From assembly GCA_018701215.1 (NCBI GenBank), contig JABIWH010000064.1, forward strand, positions 1-18,362: a stretch of DNA of 18,362 nt. The letters are read 5' to 3'. Below are positions 7,724-15,354 of the stretch, one piece after another. Both the position numbers and the translations under genes were made by a program. The DNA is from Rhodospirillaceae bacterium. GTDB lineage: Bacteria > Pseudomonadota > Alphaproteobacteria > GCA-2731375. The notes beneath the pieces were generated by a model, which ran no database searches, had not been told where the DNA came from, and saw only the letters and a list, made by a program, of their open reading frames with translations. Numbering within the stretch: position 1 is the first letter of the stretch; the number at the start of each line of letters is the position of its first letter.

Positions 7724-7869
7724 ACCATCGCCGCGGACACCGAGGCCATCCCGGATAGGACCATAGCGGCATTGAGGCCCCTACCGTTCGCCTAGCAGAC
7801 GGCCACGATCCTGCCATAGCGGTCCTTGTCGCGTTGCGGGCAGGTGACATCCAAGCCACTGATAAGTTT
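7716..7869 (-). pseudogene. Fragment of a thermonuclease-like (SNase) protein
   Basis: The minus-strand frame through 7857 reads LISGLDVTCPQRDKDRYGR then IVAVC, a TAG stop at 7792-7794, then ANGRGLNAAMVLSGMASV in the same frame. This follows the pattern of staphylococcal-nuclease-like proteins: C-x-x-x-D-x-DRYGR-x-VAVC, then DLN-x-x-MV-x-x-G-x-A. The D-x-DRYGR stretch carries the residues around the active site. The N-terminal signal sequence and first strands, and the C-terminal part, are missing, and the in-frame stop replaces a normally aromatic position. It is a dead remnant that sits between an epimerase fragment and an unidentified fragment on the same strand. Confidence 0.65.
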
Positions 7870-7871
7870 TC

Positions 7872-7931
7872 TTAGCCGATATAACCCGCGCCACCGATGA
7901 TCAGTACTGGAGCGTCCACCGCATTCACCAT
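7872..7931 (-). pseudogene. N-terminal fragment of an NAD-dependent epimerase-like gene
   Basis: An ATG at 7929-7931 opens a 19-residue frame, MVNAVDAPVLIIGGAGYIG, then TAA. The sequence VLIIGGAGYIG is the first strand and nucleotide-binding glycine loop (GGxGYIG) of extended short-chain dehydrogenases such as UDP-glucose 4-epimerase; the next residues should continue into the first helix but the frame stops. The start overlaps the transporter stop codon in an ATGGTGA arrangement, which suggests the intact ancestor was translationally coupled downstream of the transporter. The rest of the gene has been deleted and replaced by the nuclease fragment. Confidence 0.6.
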
Positions 7932-8827
7932 GATGACAGGTTAGCGGATCCCCTACTTTCCCTATGAAATATGTAAATGCCGCTGGCGATCAGCAGGGCG
8001 GCGCCCAGCAATGTCCAATGATCGGGTAGGTCACCCCAGACGAGATAGCCGATGGCCACGGCCCAGAGCAGCGAGGAATACTTGAACGGCGACACCAGCG
8101 CCGCCTCGGCAAAGCGAAAGGTCTCGATTTGCAGAAAATGCGCGCCGCAGAGCAAGGCTCCGGCCAGAGCTAGAAGGCTCACATCGACCGGGCCCGGCGG
8201 CTGCCAGCCAAACGGCGCCATGACCGCGCCGGCCAGCGTTACGCCCAGGGTGGAATAGAACAAGGTGACGCCCGAAGCCTCGCCGTGGGAGATGCGGCGG
8301 GTCAAAAGATCGCCGCAGGCACCGGTCAGAGCCGCGCCGACGGGCAGCAGGGCGACCCAACGCAGGCCATCACTGCCCGGCCGCAACATCACGAGGACAC
8401 CGGCAAAGCCCACCAGCACCGCCGTCCAGCGGCGCCAGCCCACGCGCTCGGCAAGGATCGACGGCGCCATGGCGGTGACGAATATGGGCCCGACGAAGGT
8501 AATGGCGATGGCCTCCGCCAACGGCATCAGGCGCAGAGCCGAGACGAAGAAAAAGGTGCTGGCGATTATCAGGAGGGCGCGGAACAACTGCAATTTCGGA
8601 TAACGAGCCCGGACGATATGGAAATCCTGGCGCAAGCACAACACCAGCGCGATGATGATAAGGGCCGCCAAGCCCCGGGAAAAGAGGACCTGGCCCAGTT
8701 CAAACTCGCCCGAAACCCATTTCACCACGGCATCGTTCATGGTCAACAACAGGCAGCCGGCCAACATGCAGGCAATACCCCGGCCCGGCGCCTCGATGCG
8801 TCCCAGGGGGCGTCGGCTATCCATCAT
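7925..8827 (-). CDS. EamA/DMT-superfamily inner-membrane transporter
   Basis: A 300-residue polytopic protein with about ten predicted membrane segments arranged as two EamA repeats. The first repeat starts at about residue 16 (GIACMLAGCLLLTMNDAVVK) and contains MPLAEAIAITFVGPIFVTAM (about 102-121); the second starts around WVALLPVGAALTGACGDLL and includes FRFAEAALVSPFKYSSLLWA, followed by a helix with GAALLIASGIYIF. These are the standard EamA signatures. The family exports metabolites, amino acids or drugs, or takes up small organic compounds, by proton exchange. It starts with two adjacent methionines (8827 or 8824); the upstream GGG is a weak ribosome site. It lies 144 bases downstream of the CmcJ/NvfI-like oxygenase on the same strand, and its stop overlaps the epimerase relic. 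Confidence 0.92.
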   Translation of the reverse strand: MMDSRRPLGRIEAPGRGIACMLAGCLLLTMNDAVVKWVSGEFELGQVLFSRGLAALIIIALVLCLRQDFHIVRARYPKLQLFRALLIIASTFFFVSALRLMPLAEAIAITFVGPIFVTAMAPSILAERVGWRRWTAVLVGFAGVLVMLRPGSDGLRWVALLPVGAALTGACGDLLTRRISHGEASGVTLFYSTLGVTLAGAVMAPFGWQPPGPVDVSLLALAGALLCGAHFLQIETFRFAEAALVSPFKYSSLLWAVAIGYLVWGDLPDHWTLLGAALLIASGIYIFHRESRGSANLSSW

Positions 8828-8971
8828 GCCCTGAATTTACCACTTATACCAAAGGTCATTAATAAAAGCCCATTGAGCCGACATTCCCCAGATAGCCTCC
8901 CGGTTCGCGGAAATCATACCGCCGTGCCAACGCCGATCGCTCAGCGCCGCGCGCCGTATCGTCTTGTCTTC
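8828..8971. other. Short intergenic spacer between oxygenase and transporter
   Basis: 144 bases with no gene. The end next to the oxygenase carries the palindrome listed at 8965-8984, which may end the oxygenase transcript and leave the transporter to its own promoter; no promoter was identified. Confidence 0.4.
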
Positions 8972-8984
8972 TTAGAAGAAGACA
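8965..8984. terminator. Perfect palindrome over the oxygenase stop codon
   Basis: TGTCTTCTT (8965-8973) and AAGAAGACA (8976-8984) are perfect complements around a 2-base centre, AG. The element covers the last codons and stop of the minus-strand oxygenase. A strict hairpin needs a loop of at least three bases, so the inner pairs would open; there is no GC-rich stem or T-run, so a terminator is only one possibility and an operator or coding coincidence (Val-Phe-Phe-stop) are others. Confidence 0.3.
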
Positions 8985-10243
8985 TAGGATCGGACCACGA
9001 CGTTCCTGCGGCAGGGAGCATCGTCAGGCGCAGTTGGATCGATACAGGCAGTGTGAAAAGACCAGCGAGAGACGGACCCGTCAGTGACAGAGTCGTAGCA
9101 CTTGAGCATCGAGACCTCGGTGGGCTTTTGCTCGGGTAACCAGTACCACTCGTGGTCGGGGCGGTAAGTGAAGCGGGTGGTCTCGCCGACGCGGTCGTCG
9201 TAGACCCGGTAGTTGGTGACGTACGGCTGGTCTGCGAAAGAGGGCCAGGCGCAGAGCACGAAGGGGTTCTGGCGAACTGTCTCCATCGGCTTGGCGAGGT
9301 TGATCGACATGAACCGCCGCGACATCTTTGCGTCGGCCTGCCCTTCCGTGTAGTGCTGCTCGCGCCCGAAGTTCCGCAGGTTTTTCGTGAGCAGCTCGCG
9401 GCAGCGCACGCGGCCACTGTTATCGTTCAGGTCGTTGTGCACGAGATTGGCGTAGTTGGCGTTCACACCCGGGTTCTTGTTGTCCTGGTCCTCCGTGCGG
9501 TCGCCTTGGTAGTCCTTGTCAAACACATCGTGGTTGTACACAAGCGCATCCGTAGCTCCTGGGAAAAGCTCCAAGAGCAGCTTCTCCATCTCGGGGTAGA
9601 ACACACGCTCCACCTCCGCCGAGTCGTAAAAGTTCTCGCATTTGGACTCGCAGTGCGCCAACGCGACGCCAAGCTTGTCCATGCATTCGGCGCTGTTGGG
9701 CGAGAGACCTGGGTAATACTCCGCAATGCGTCGCGCGTCGCGCATCACGTGCGGAAAAAAGAGGCGTCGTCGTGTATTGTCGCGCTCGTCCTTGCGCAAA
9801 GCTTTTGCTTCGGACTCGCGCGATGGGTCCTGCCAGAGTGCGTTGGATGAAACGATGGAGTAGGACGGCTGCTCGTTGATGGTGTAGGGCAACGGAAGCG
9901 CCAGGCCGCCTTCAGGGGCTTCGATATTGTTCGCCCGAATATATTCCACGCACTCCGCGTAGTCCCGAAACCCAACGCCCCATCTGGTCTCGATGGGGCC
10001 GGGGGGAGCGTTGTCGAGCATGTCGATAACCGCCTGCCCTTTCCCCTCGGCAATCTGGATGAGCGCCGCCTCCATCGCCGCTGCAGTTCCCGCATCCCCG
10101 TCCTGATCGAACGACATGTAAGATAAACCGCCGTTAGCCGCGATGGGTGGTGACTGCCCTTCCGTGAGTTGAAGGGAGGGCACATATGCCGCCGAAGCCG
10201 CCTCCGTATCCGCCGCAATGTCGTTCGCGATGACCTTGTTCAT
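8972..10243 (-). CDS. CmcJ/NvfI-like Fe(II)/2-oxoglutarate oxygenase, long form
   Basis: A 423-residue protein whose C-terminal half matches the CmcJ/NvfI (AsaB/GA4-desaturase-like) family of non-haem iron oxygenases. The H-x-D iron ligands are H269 and D271 in LVHNDLNDNSG, the distal histidine is H397 in WSFHTACIDP, and R412/R413 in PCRRNVVVRS fits the 2-oxoglutarate-binding basic position. Between them lie FMSINLAKPM (311-320, related to the usual N-x-W-x-P), NPFVLCAWPSF and TYRPDHEWYWLPEQ. The family typically runs near 270-300 residues; here about 120 extra residues precede or are inserted within the N-terminal half, including an acidic stretch at 245-256. The start at 10243 is chosen because a GGGGA site precedes it and the longer frame to 10603 gives a non-conserved leader. 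The protein is probably cytoplasmic. Family members act in secondary metabolism in fungi and bacteria. Substrate unknown; the downstream transporter could export a product. Confidence 0.8.
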   Translation of the reverse strand: MNKVIANDIAADTEAASAAYVPSLQLTEGQSPPIAANGGLSYMSFDQDGDAGTAAAMEAALIQIAEGKGQAVIDMLDNAPPGPIETRWGVGFRDYAECVEYIRANNIEAPEGGLALPLPYTINEQPSYSIVSSNALWQDPSRESEAKALRKDERDNTRRRLFFPHVMRDARRIAEYYPGLSPNSAECMDKLGVALAHCESKCENFYDSAEVERVFYPEMEKLLLELFPGATDALVYNHDVFDKDYQGDRTEDQDNKNPGVNANYANLVHNDLNDNSGRVRCRELLTKNLRNFGREQHYTEGQADAKMSRRFMSINLAKPMETVRQNPFVLCAWPSFADQPYVTNYRVYDDRVGETTRFTYRPDHEWYWLPEQKPTEVSMLKCYDSVTDGSVSRWSFHTACIDPTAPDDAPCRRNVVVRSYVFF

Positions 10244-10639
10244 AGCATATCCCCAATTAAGAGCGCCCCCATCGTGGCACACAGGGCTTCCATTTTCCAG
10301 GTCTTGCAGATCCCGGTCACACGAACTTGTAACGCCTGCACCGCGCACAGGCGACAACGACCATGGCGTGGCACGGAGGCGCCGGACAACCGTCAACCCA
10401 ACGGTCCTTTTGGCCACGCGGTAGGTTGGGATCACCTGTCGGTGACGGCATCCCCTTTTCACCATGGCCCTGCTCGGGCTGGCGGTGATCAGGCAGCGGC
10501 CACGCGGTGGGTTAGCCTTATAACAGCAGCGTCGTTGATGGGGAGGCCCTGGACCTGCATGCTCGAAGAACCAACCGGGTCGATGCATCGATTGTGAAAC
10601 CACAGCCAGGAATACTGCTCGCGCCCTTATTTATGATGG
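10244..10639. other. Gene-free region with a short direct repeat
   Basis: About 400 bases separate two minus-strand genes. GGCCACGCGGTAGGTT (10412-10427) recurs as GGCCACGCGGTGGGTT (10498-10513), 15 of 16 identical. GATCACC near 10430 and GGTGATC near 10484 form an inverted pair between them. On the minus strand around 10495-10575 one frame reads GSSSMQVQGLPINDAAVIRL and onward to a stop, which looks faintly coding but has no recognisable family. The rest is unassigned. Confidence 0.4.
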
Positions 10640-10885
10640 CTATCCACCCTGTAGCTTGGGCAAAATTACTACTTCGGAAGCATCATCAATGGTCACAAAC
10701 AATGCGTCGCGGTAGACCTTGCCGTCGACTGCCACCGAGACATTATGTTCCAATTCTGCTTCCAGGTCGGGGAAGTCCTCGGAAAGCCGCAAGAACATTT
10801 CCCGAATGGTCGAGGCGGCAATTTGAAGTTCAGACTGCCCCTTTGCCTTACTCCGCAGTCCGCCCCATAAAACCACTTTGACCAT
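10640..10885 (-). CDS. MoaD/ThiS-family sulfur carrier protein
   Basis: An 81-residue beta-grasp protein. It starts MVKVVLWGGLRSKAKGQ as small MoaD-type subunits do, continues with a helix (TIREMFLRLSEDFPDLEAEL) and VSVAVDGKVYRDA, and ends with EVVILPKLQGG. The free terminal Gly80-Gly81 is the diagnostic feature: it is adenylated and thiocarboxylated to donate sulfur, in MoaD to molybdopterin. It begins 28 bases after the stop of the molybdenum-hydroxylase gene on the same strand, with GAGG upstream, so the two probably form an operon. The context suggests a dedicated supply of molybdopterin sulfur for that enzyme. A role in thiamin or thio-metabolite biosynthesis cannot be excluded because no MoeB/ThiF, MoaE or ThiG partner lies in the window. 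Confidence 0.85.
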   Translation of the reverse strand: MVKVVLWGGLRSKAKGQSELQIAASTIREMFLRLSEDFPDLEAELEHNVSVAVDGKVYRDALFVTIDDASEVVILPKLQGG

Positions 10886-10913
10886 CTGACCGTTGCCTCG
10901 TGCGAATTTACAT

Positions 10914-13163
10914 CTAGCTCTCTTCCAGGGCCTTCAACACAACCGGCGGGGCCATCGGCACTTGATTGACGCGCACGCCTGTAGCCGAACGGATGGCATT
11001 GGCGATGGTTGCAAGTGGCGGCACAATTGATGTTTCGCCAACGCCGCGGACGCCATAGGGATGGCCCTTGTTTGGAATTTCGATGATTTCCGTATCGATC
11101 ATTGGTAGATCGGAACAGACCGGTATCCTGTAATCAAGGAAGCCAGGGTTCTGCATCAAACCGTCGTCGCCATAGACATACCCCTCGTTGAGAGCCCACC
11201 CGATACCCTGCGCCGCGCCGCCTTGATATTGACCTTCCACGTACGCCGGATGGATTGCCTTACCAGCATCCTGAACAACAGTGTAGCGATGAACCGTGGT
11301 CCGGCCGGTATCTTCATCAACTTCCACATCGGCGATGTGGGCGGCAAAGCTGACACCGGCGCCTTCGGCATTGACTTCGCAATGCCCAGCGATCGGGCCG
11401 CCGGTCTGCGGTGCTTTGCCGGCGATTTCTGCAATGCTCACAGCTGGGAAATCGCCGGCATTTGGCCCGCATGGCTGTACGGCACCATCAACCCATTCGA
11501 CAGCTTCCTCCGGTAGGTCCCACATCTTGGCCGCGCGGGCACACATGATAGACTTCGCCTGGCGCGCGGCTTGGATAATCGCCAGGCCGTTGGAAAATGT
11601 CGTGCGACTACCATCGGTCGTATCATTATACCCTAGCGAACTGGTGTCCGCGATGATTGTGCGGACGTTTTCGTATGGAATGCCCAGCTCCTCCGCCGCC
11701 ATTAGACACATGGACGCACGGCTTCCGCCAATATCGGGGCGGCCGACGGATACAGTGACAGTACCATCGGAGTTGATGTTCAACGATATTGCCGTCAAGC
11801 CGCCAAAATTGAACCAAAACCCTACGGCAACGCCGCGTCCGTGACCCTTTGGAAGCGCAGCCTGGTAATGGGGGTTTTCGCGCACCGTCTCTAATGTTTT
11901 TTCCAAACCGATTTGTTCGTAGCGTGGACCGTAGGACGATCTATCACCCTCTCTGGCGGCGTTTTTCAACCGGAATTCGATTGGATCCATGTCCAACTTA
12001 CGGGCAAGCTCATCAATGACGCTTTCGACAGCGAAATTGCTGATCGGTGCGCCAGGCGCGCGGTAGGAGACCTGCATCGGCCGGTTCGTAATCACCTCGT
12101 GGCCGACAGAGCGCACATTCTCCAAATTGTAGCAGGCGAAAGCCGACATGGCGCCCAGCATGGTAATAAAGCCGGGAAATGCACCAGATTGGTAGTTGAG
12201 AAGCGCGTCCGCAGCGGTAATGCGGCCATCTTTGTCGACACCAATCTTTACGCGCATCGAAGAACTTGCGGTCGGCCCGGCGGCCCGGAAAACTTCCGAC
12301 CGGCTCATGACCATCTTCACCGGCCGCCCGGATTTGCGCGACAACGCAAGGGCCAAAGGTTCGAGATAAACAGCCGTCTTGCCGCCAAAGCCGCCACCGA
12401 TTTCCGAAGCCGTCACTCTTAACTTGGATACGGTGATACCTAATAAAGCGGCACAGGTGTCGCGAACCATAAAGTGGCCTTGGGTCGTGCACCACAATTC
12501 TGAACTGCCATCGTCGGAATAAGTTGCAAGACATGCGGGGGGCTCAATGTATCCCTGATGCGCCGCTTCCGTCGCAAACTCCTGCTCGACGATAAGCGAC
12601 GCTTCGCCAAATCCGGCTTCGACATCGCCATGGCCAAATTCCAGGCGGGCCGCGATATTCGATGGCTTCTTCGGTTTTGGCTCAACACCTTTCGTGAAAT
12701 TGTCGTCATGCACCAGCGGCGCATCGTCGGCCATCGCTGCAACAACATCAGTGACATGGGGCAGAATCTCGTAATCGACCTGGATCAGTTCCAGCGCTTT
12801 GAGGGCAGTTGAATTGTCGACCGCAGCAACTGCCGCAATGGCGTGCCCATCAAACAGCGCCTTATCTTGAGCCATGACATTGTTTAGTGTTGCCTTTTGG
12901 CTGGCCGGAACTGGCCCAAAGTCGCCTTTGGTTATGATCGCCTTGACGCCCGCGAGGGCTTCTGCCCTGGTTGTGTCGATGGCCCTGATGCGCGCATGCG
13001 GATATGGGCTACGTAGCACCTTGCCGACGAGCATGCCGGGCGCATATCGATCGGCACCATAAAGCGCCCGGCCAGTGACTTTATCGATACCGTCCGGCCG
13101 AATTGGTCGCGTGCCGATAACCTTGAAATCGTTTTCTGACTCTGAAAGACCTTTGTCTGACAT
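10914..13163 (-). CDS. Xanthine dehydrogenase family molybdopterin-binding subunit
   Basis: A 749-residue large subunit of a molybdenum hydroxylase (xanthine dehydrogenase/aldehyde oxidase/CO dehydrogenase family), which hydroxylates a carbon centre of a heterocycle or oxidises an aldehyde using water. The a/b hammerhead domain occupies about 25-135 (KVTGRALYGADRYAPGMLVG). The molybdopterin domain has TQGHFMVRD (227-235), GGGFGGK (256-262), SYRAPGAP around R368 in the substrate-pocket segment, and GVRGVGETSIVPPL with E710 matching the catalytic glutamate next to molybdenum. Length is normal for the large chain of a three-subunit enzyme. The start at 13163 gives MSDKGLSE and follows AAAAGGGGTG. 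No 2Fe-2S small subunit or FAD medium subunit is adjacent; instead a MoaD-like gene follows immediately. Electron partners may be encoded elsewhere, or the enzyme may act alone with other acceptors. Substrate unknown. Confidence 0.94.
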   Translation of the reverse strand: MSDKGLSESENDFKVIGTRPIRPDGIDKVTGRALYGADRYAPGMLVGKVLRSPYPHARIRAIDTTRAEALAGVKAIITKGDFGPVPASQKATLNNVMAQDKALFDGHAIAAVAAVDNSTALKALELIQVDYEILPHVTDVVAAMADDAPLVHDDNFTKGVEPKPKKPSNIAARLEFGHGDVEAGFGEASLIVEQEFATEAAHQGYIEPPACLATYSDDGSSELWCTTQGHFMVRDTCAALLGITVSKLRVTASEIGGGFGGKTAVYLEPLALALSRKSGRPVKMVMSRSEVFRAAGPTASSSMRVKIGVDKDGRITAADALLNYQSGAFPGFITMLGAMSAFACYNLENVRSVGHEVITNRPMQVSYRAPGAPISNFAVESVIDELARKLDMDPIEFRLKNAAREGDRSSYGPRYEQIGLEKTLETVRENPHYQAALPKGHGRGVAVGFWFNFGGLTAISLNINSDGTVTVSVGRPDIGGSRASMCLMAAEELGIPYENVRTIIADTSSLGYNDTTDGSRTTFSNGLAIIQAARQAKSIMCARAAKMWDLPEEAVEWVDGAVQPCGPNAGDFPAVSIAEIAGKAPQTGGPIAGHCEVNAEGAGVSFAAHIADVEVDEDTGRTTVHRYTVVQDAGKAIHPAYVEGQYQGGAAQGIGWALNEGYVYGDDGLMQNPGFLDYRIPVCSDLPMIDTEIIEIPNKGHPYGVRGVGETSIVPPLATIANAIRSATGVRVNQVPMAPPVVLKALEES

Positions 13164-13561
13164 CTCGCGACACCCCTTTTTGCTTCGCTTGCACCAATCA
13201 CCGTCGGCAATAATTTATCTTACGCGGTACAAGCTTTGTCTAGCCACAATGGATTGCACTGATTTCAAAAGCCTGTCCCGGCAGACAAACGATCGCTTCC
13301 CACGACGCTATTGGCGTGCGGCCGCCTTGTTTCAAACCTGCCCGGTTATCACTCGCGAATATAATGCTCGAAGCCGGAGGCAAAGCAGACATCAGCCCGA
13401 CGCCGGTTGATGCTTGAAGAGTGCCAACTGCGGACGTCGGCCGGTTAGGCCTCGTGCATAACCACCCGGCCATAGGCCGGTGTGATCTCCGCTATACTGA
13501 TTCTGGAAGATTGATAGTAGAATTACGCACGGCAACAAATTACGCCAAAAGGAGCCTGTGA
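13164..13561. other. Divergent intergenic region between Mo-hydroxylase and monooxygenase
   Basis: 398 bases between opposite start codons, so promoters for both directions are expected. I see a tight perfect hairpin, CCGGCC (13466-13471), ATA, GGCCGG (13475-13480), about 80 bases before the monooxygenase start, which could be an operator or part of the leader RNA. The part at 13370-13440, around GGCAAAGCAGACATCAGC, resembles a dispersed rhizobial intergenic repeat, but I cannot confirm this without a search. No gene is supported. Confidence 0.45.
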
Positions 13562-15229
13562 GTGTCCAATCAAGAATCAAGTTCGAGCCAACGGGCCAAG
13601 CTGAGCCCGGATGAAGTTGATGTTGTTGTTGTCGGAGCAGGTTTCTCGGGCCTTTACTTGCTGCATAGGTTGCGTGCGCTGGGAATGCGGACACAGGTTT
13701 TCGAGACCGCGAGCGGGGTGGGCGGTACTTGGTATTGGAACAGGTATCCTGGTGCGCGTTGTGATGTGGAGAGCATGCAGTACTCGTACTCTTTCTCCGA
13801 GGAGCTGCAACAGGAATGGCAATGGAGCGAGAAATTTTCGGCGCAACCTGAAATTTTGGGTTATGCGGATCACGTGGCCGACCGCTTCGACCTGCGTCAC
13901 GATATTCAGTTCAACACCGAGGTCACCGCCGCGCATTTCAACGAGGCGGGCCGTTGCTGGAATGTCGAGACTAGCCATGGCGACCGAGTGTCCGCGAAAT
14001 TCCTCGTCATGGCGACTGGCTGCTTGTCATCCACCCGCATGCCTGATTTCAAGGGTCTGGAAAGTTATACAGGGAAGACCTACCACACCGGCATGTGGCC
14101 TCACGAGGAAGTGGATTTTTCAGGCCAGCGCGTCGGTATTGTCGGCACCGGCTCTTCTGCCATCCAGGCCATTCCCGTGATCGCCGAGCAGGCCGCGCAT
14201 TTGACCGTATTTCAGCGCACGCCAAACTACTCGATCCCTTCTCGCAATGGCCCCATGACACCCGAATACGAGCATGATTGGAAATCGGACTATGAATCAT
14301 TTCGGGCTGCGGCGCGGGGAAGCAAAAACGGCGTCCTGACCAATCCCAATGAAGTCTCGGCCCTGGCTGTTTCCGAAGAGGAACGGCAACAAGTATACGA
14401 GAGGCGTTGGGAGGGCGGCGGCACTTATTTCATGGCGGCGTTCAACGACCTTGCGACGAACCAGCAATCAAACGACACGGCGGCGGCGTTCGTGCGCGAC
14501 AAGATTCGAAACATCGTGGATGACCCAGAAGTGGCGGAATTGCTGGTGGCGAAGGACTATCCCATCGGCACCAAACGTATTTGCGTGGATACCAATTATT
14601 TCGAGACCTTTAATCGCGACAATGTCACGCTGGTCGATGTAAGGGACGCACCGATCGAGGAGATTACCGAGACCGGCCTGGTTACCGACGGGCGGCGCTT
14701 TGAGTTTGACGCCATCGTTTTTGCCACTGGCTTCGATGCCATGACCGGCACCTTGCTAAAGATGGATATCCAGGGGCGCGGCGGCCTTACTTTGGGCAAG
14801 AAATGGGAGGCCGGACCGAGGACCTATCTGGGGCTGATGTCGGAAGGTTTCCCAAACATGTTCATGATTACAGGGCCTGGTAGTCCGTCCGTCCTCTCTA
14901 ACATGATGGTGTCTCTCCAGCAGCACGTCGATTGGGTGGTGGACAGCCTCGAATACCTGCGTTCGGGCGGCCTTGATGCCATCGAGCCCTTGCGCGAGGC
15001 CGAGGATGAGTGGGTGGAGCATGTTAACGCCGTTGCCCATCAGACGCTGTTTCCACAAGCCAACTCTTGGTACATGGGCGCGAATATCCCCGGCAAACCG
15101 CGCCTGTTCATGCCCTATATTGGTGGTGTCGGGACCTACCGCGAGGAATGTGACGAGATCGTGGCCAAAGGCTATAAGGGTTTCCGCTTGCAAAAATCCG
15201 CGCACAGGGAAGTCACGGCGGCGGAGTAG
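13562..15229 (+). CDS. Baeyer-Villiger-type flavin monooxygenase
   Basis: A 555-residue FAD/NADPH monooxygenase closest in pattern to phenylacetone/cyclohexanone monooxygenases, which insert oxygen next to a ketone to give an ester or lactone. The FAD loop is VVVVGAGFSGLYLL (GAGFSG at 25-30), followed by ETASGVGGTWYWNRYPG and CDVES. The family fingerprint F-x-G-x-x-x-H-x-x-x-W-P appears as YTGKTYHTGMWP (169-180), with tyrosine in place of phenylalanine. The NADPH loop is VGIVGTGSSAIQ (GTGSSA at 195-200). R339 in PIGTKRICVDTNY aligns with the catalytic arginine, and FATGFDAMTG is conserved. A GTG start at 13562 is set by AAAAGGAG seven bases upstream; no nearer in-frame ATG fits. It is divergent from the molybdenum hydroxylase and upstream of the Rieske oxygenase on the same strand, about 350 bases apart. 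Length is typical. Confidence 0.93.
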   Translation: MSNQESSSSQRAKLSPDEVDVVVVGAGFSGLYLLHRLRALGMRTQVFETASGVGGTWYWNRYPGARCDVESMQYSYSFSEELQQEWQWSEKFSAQPEILGYADHVADRFDLRHDIQFNTEVTAAHFNEAGRCWNVETSHGDRVSAKFLVMATGCLSSTRMPDFKGLESYTGKTYHTGMWPHEEVDFSGQRVGIVGTGSSAIQAIPVIAEQAAHLTVFQRTPNYSIPSRNGPMTPEYEHDWKSDYESFRAAARGSKNGVLTNPNEVSALAVSEEERQQVYERRWEGGGTYFMAAFNDLATNQQSNDTAAAFVRDKIRNIVDDPEVAELLVAKDYPIGTKRICVDTNYFETFNRDNVTLVDVRDAPIEEITETGLVTDGRRFEFDAIVFATGFDAMTGTLLKMDIQGRGGLTLGKKWEAGPRTYLGLMSEGFPNMFMITGPGSPSVLSNMMVSLQQHVDWVVDSLEYLRSGGLDAIEPLREAEDEWVEHVNAVAHQTLFPQANSWYMGANIPGKPRLFMPYIGGVGTYREECDEIVAKGYKGFRLQKSAHREVTAAE

Positions 15230-15354
15230 GAGCAGTGGTGCGAAGCAAACAGAAGAGTCCTTCGGATTAGGCGCCCTTCGTGCCAAAAGCAGAAATGAGG
15301 CTTCGCTAATAGCACGCATAGATTCTCTGGACGCGGACCGCTACACTCTGCCCC
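15230..15354. other. Intergenic sequence after the monooxygenase
   Basis: No gene. The end contains the perfect inverted repeat CTCTGCC (15346-15352) and GGCAGAG (15357-15363) around CCAT, which places the next ATG in a hairpin. The bases leading into it resemble the 5' flank usually found before class III adenylate cyclase genes in alphaproteobacteria. Confidence 0.4.

Noticed and set aside
7593..7859. Minus-strand 88-codon open frame as an intact small gene
   Set aside because: The coding resemblance lies in other frames (nuclease and tail fragments); this open frame reads a nonsense W/R/P-rich sequence.
8285..9139. Plus-strand 284-codon frame across the transporter and the oxygenase end
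   Set aside because: It spans the 3' end of one minus-strand gene and all but the end of another; the hydrophilic, Q/H/G-rich composition is what a reversed membrane-protein gene gives.
9152..9850. Plus-strand 232-codon frame rich in V, L and H inside the oxygenase
   Set aside because: Antisense to the conserved iron-binding core of the oxygenase; no ribosome site or family pattern.
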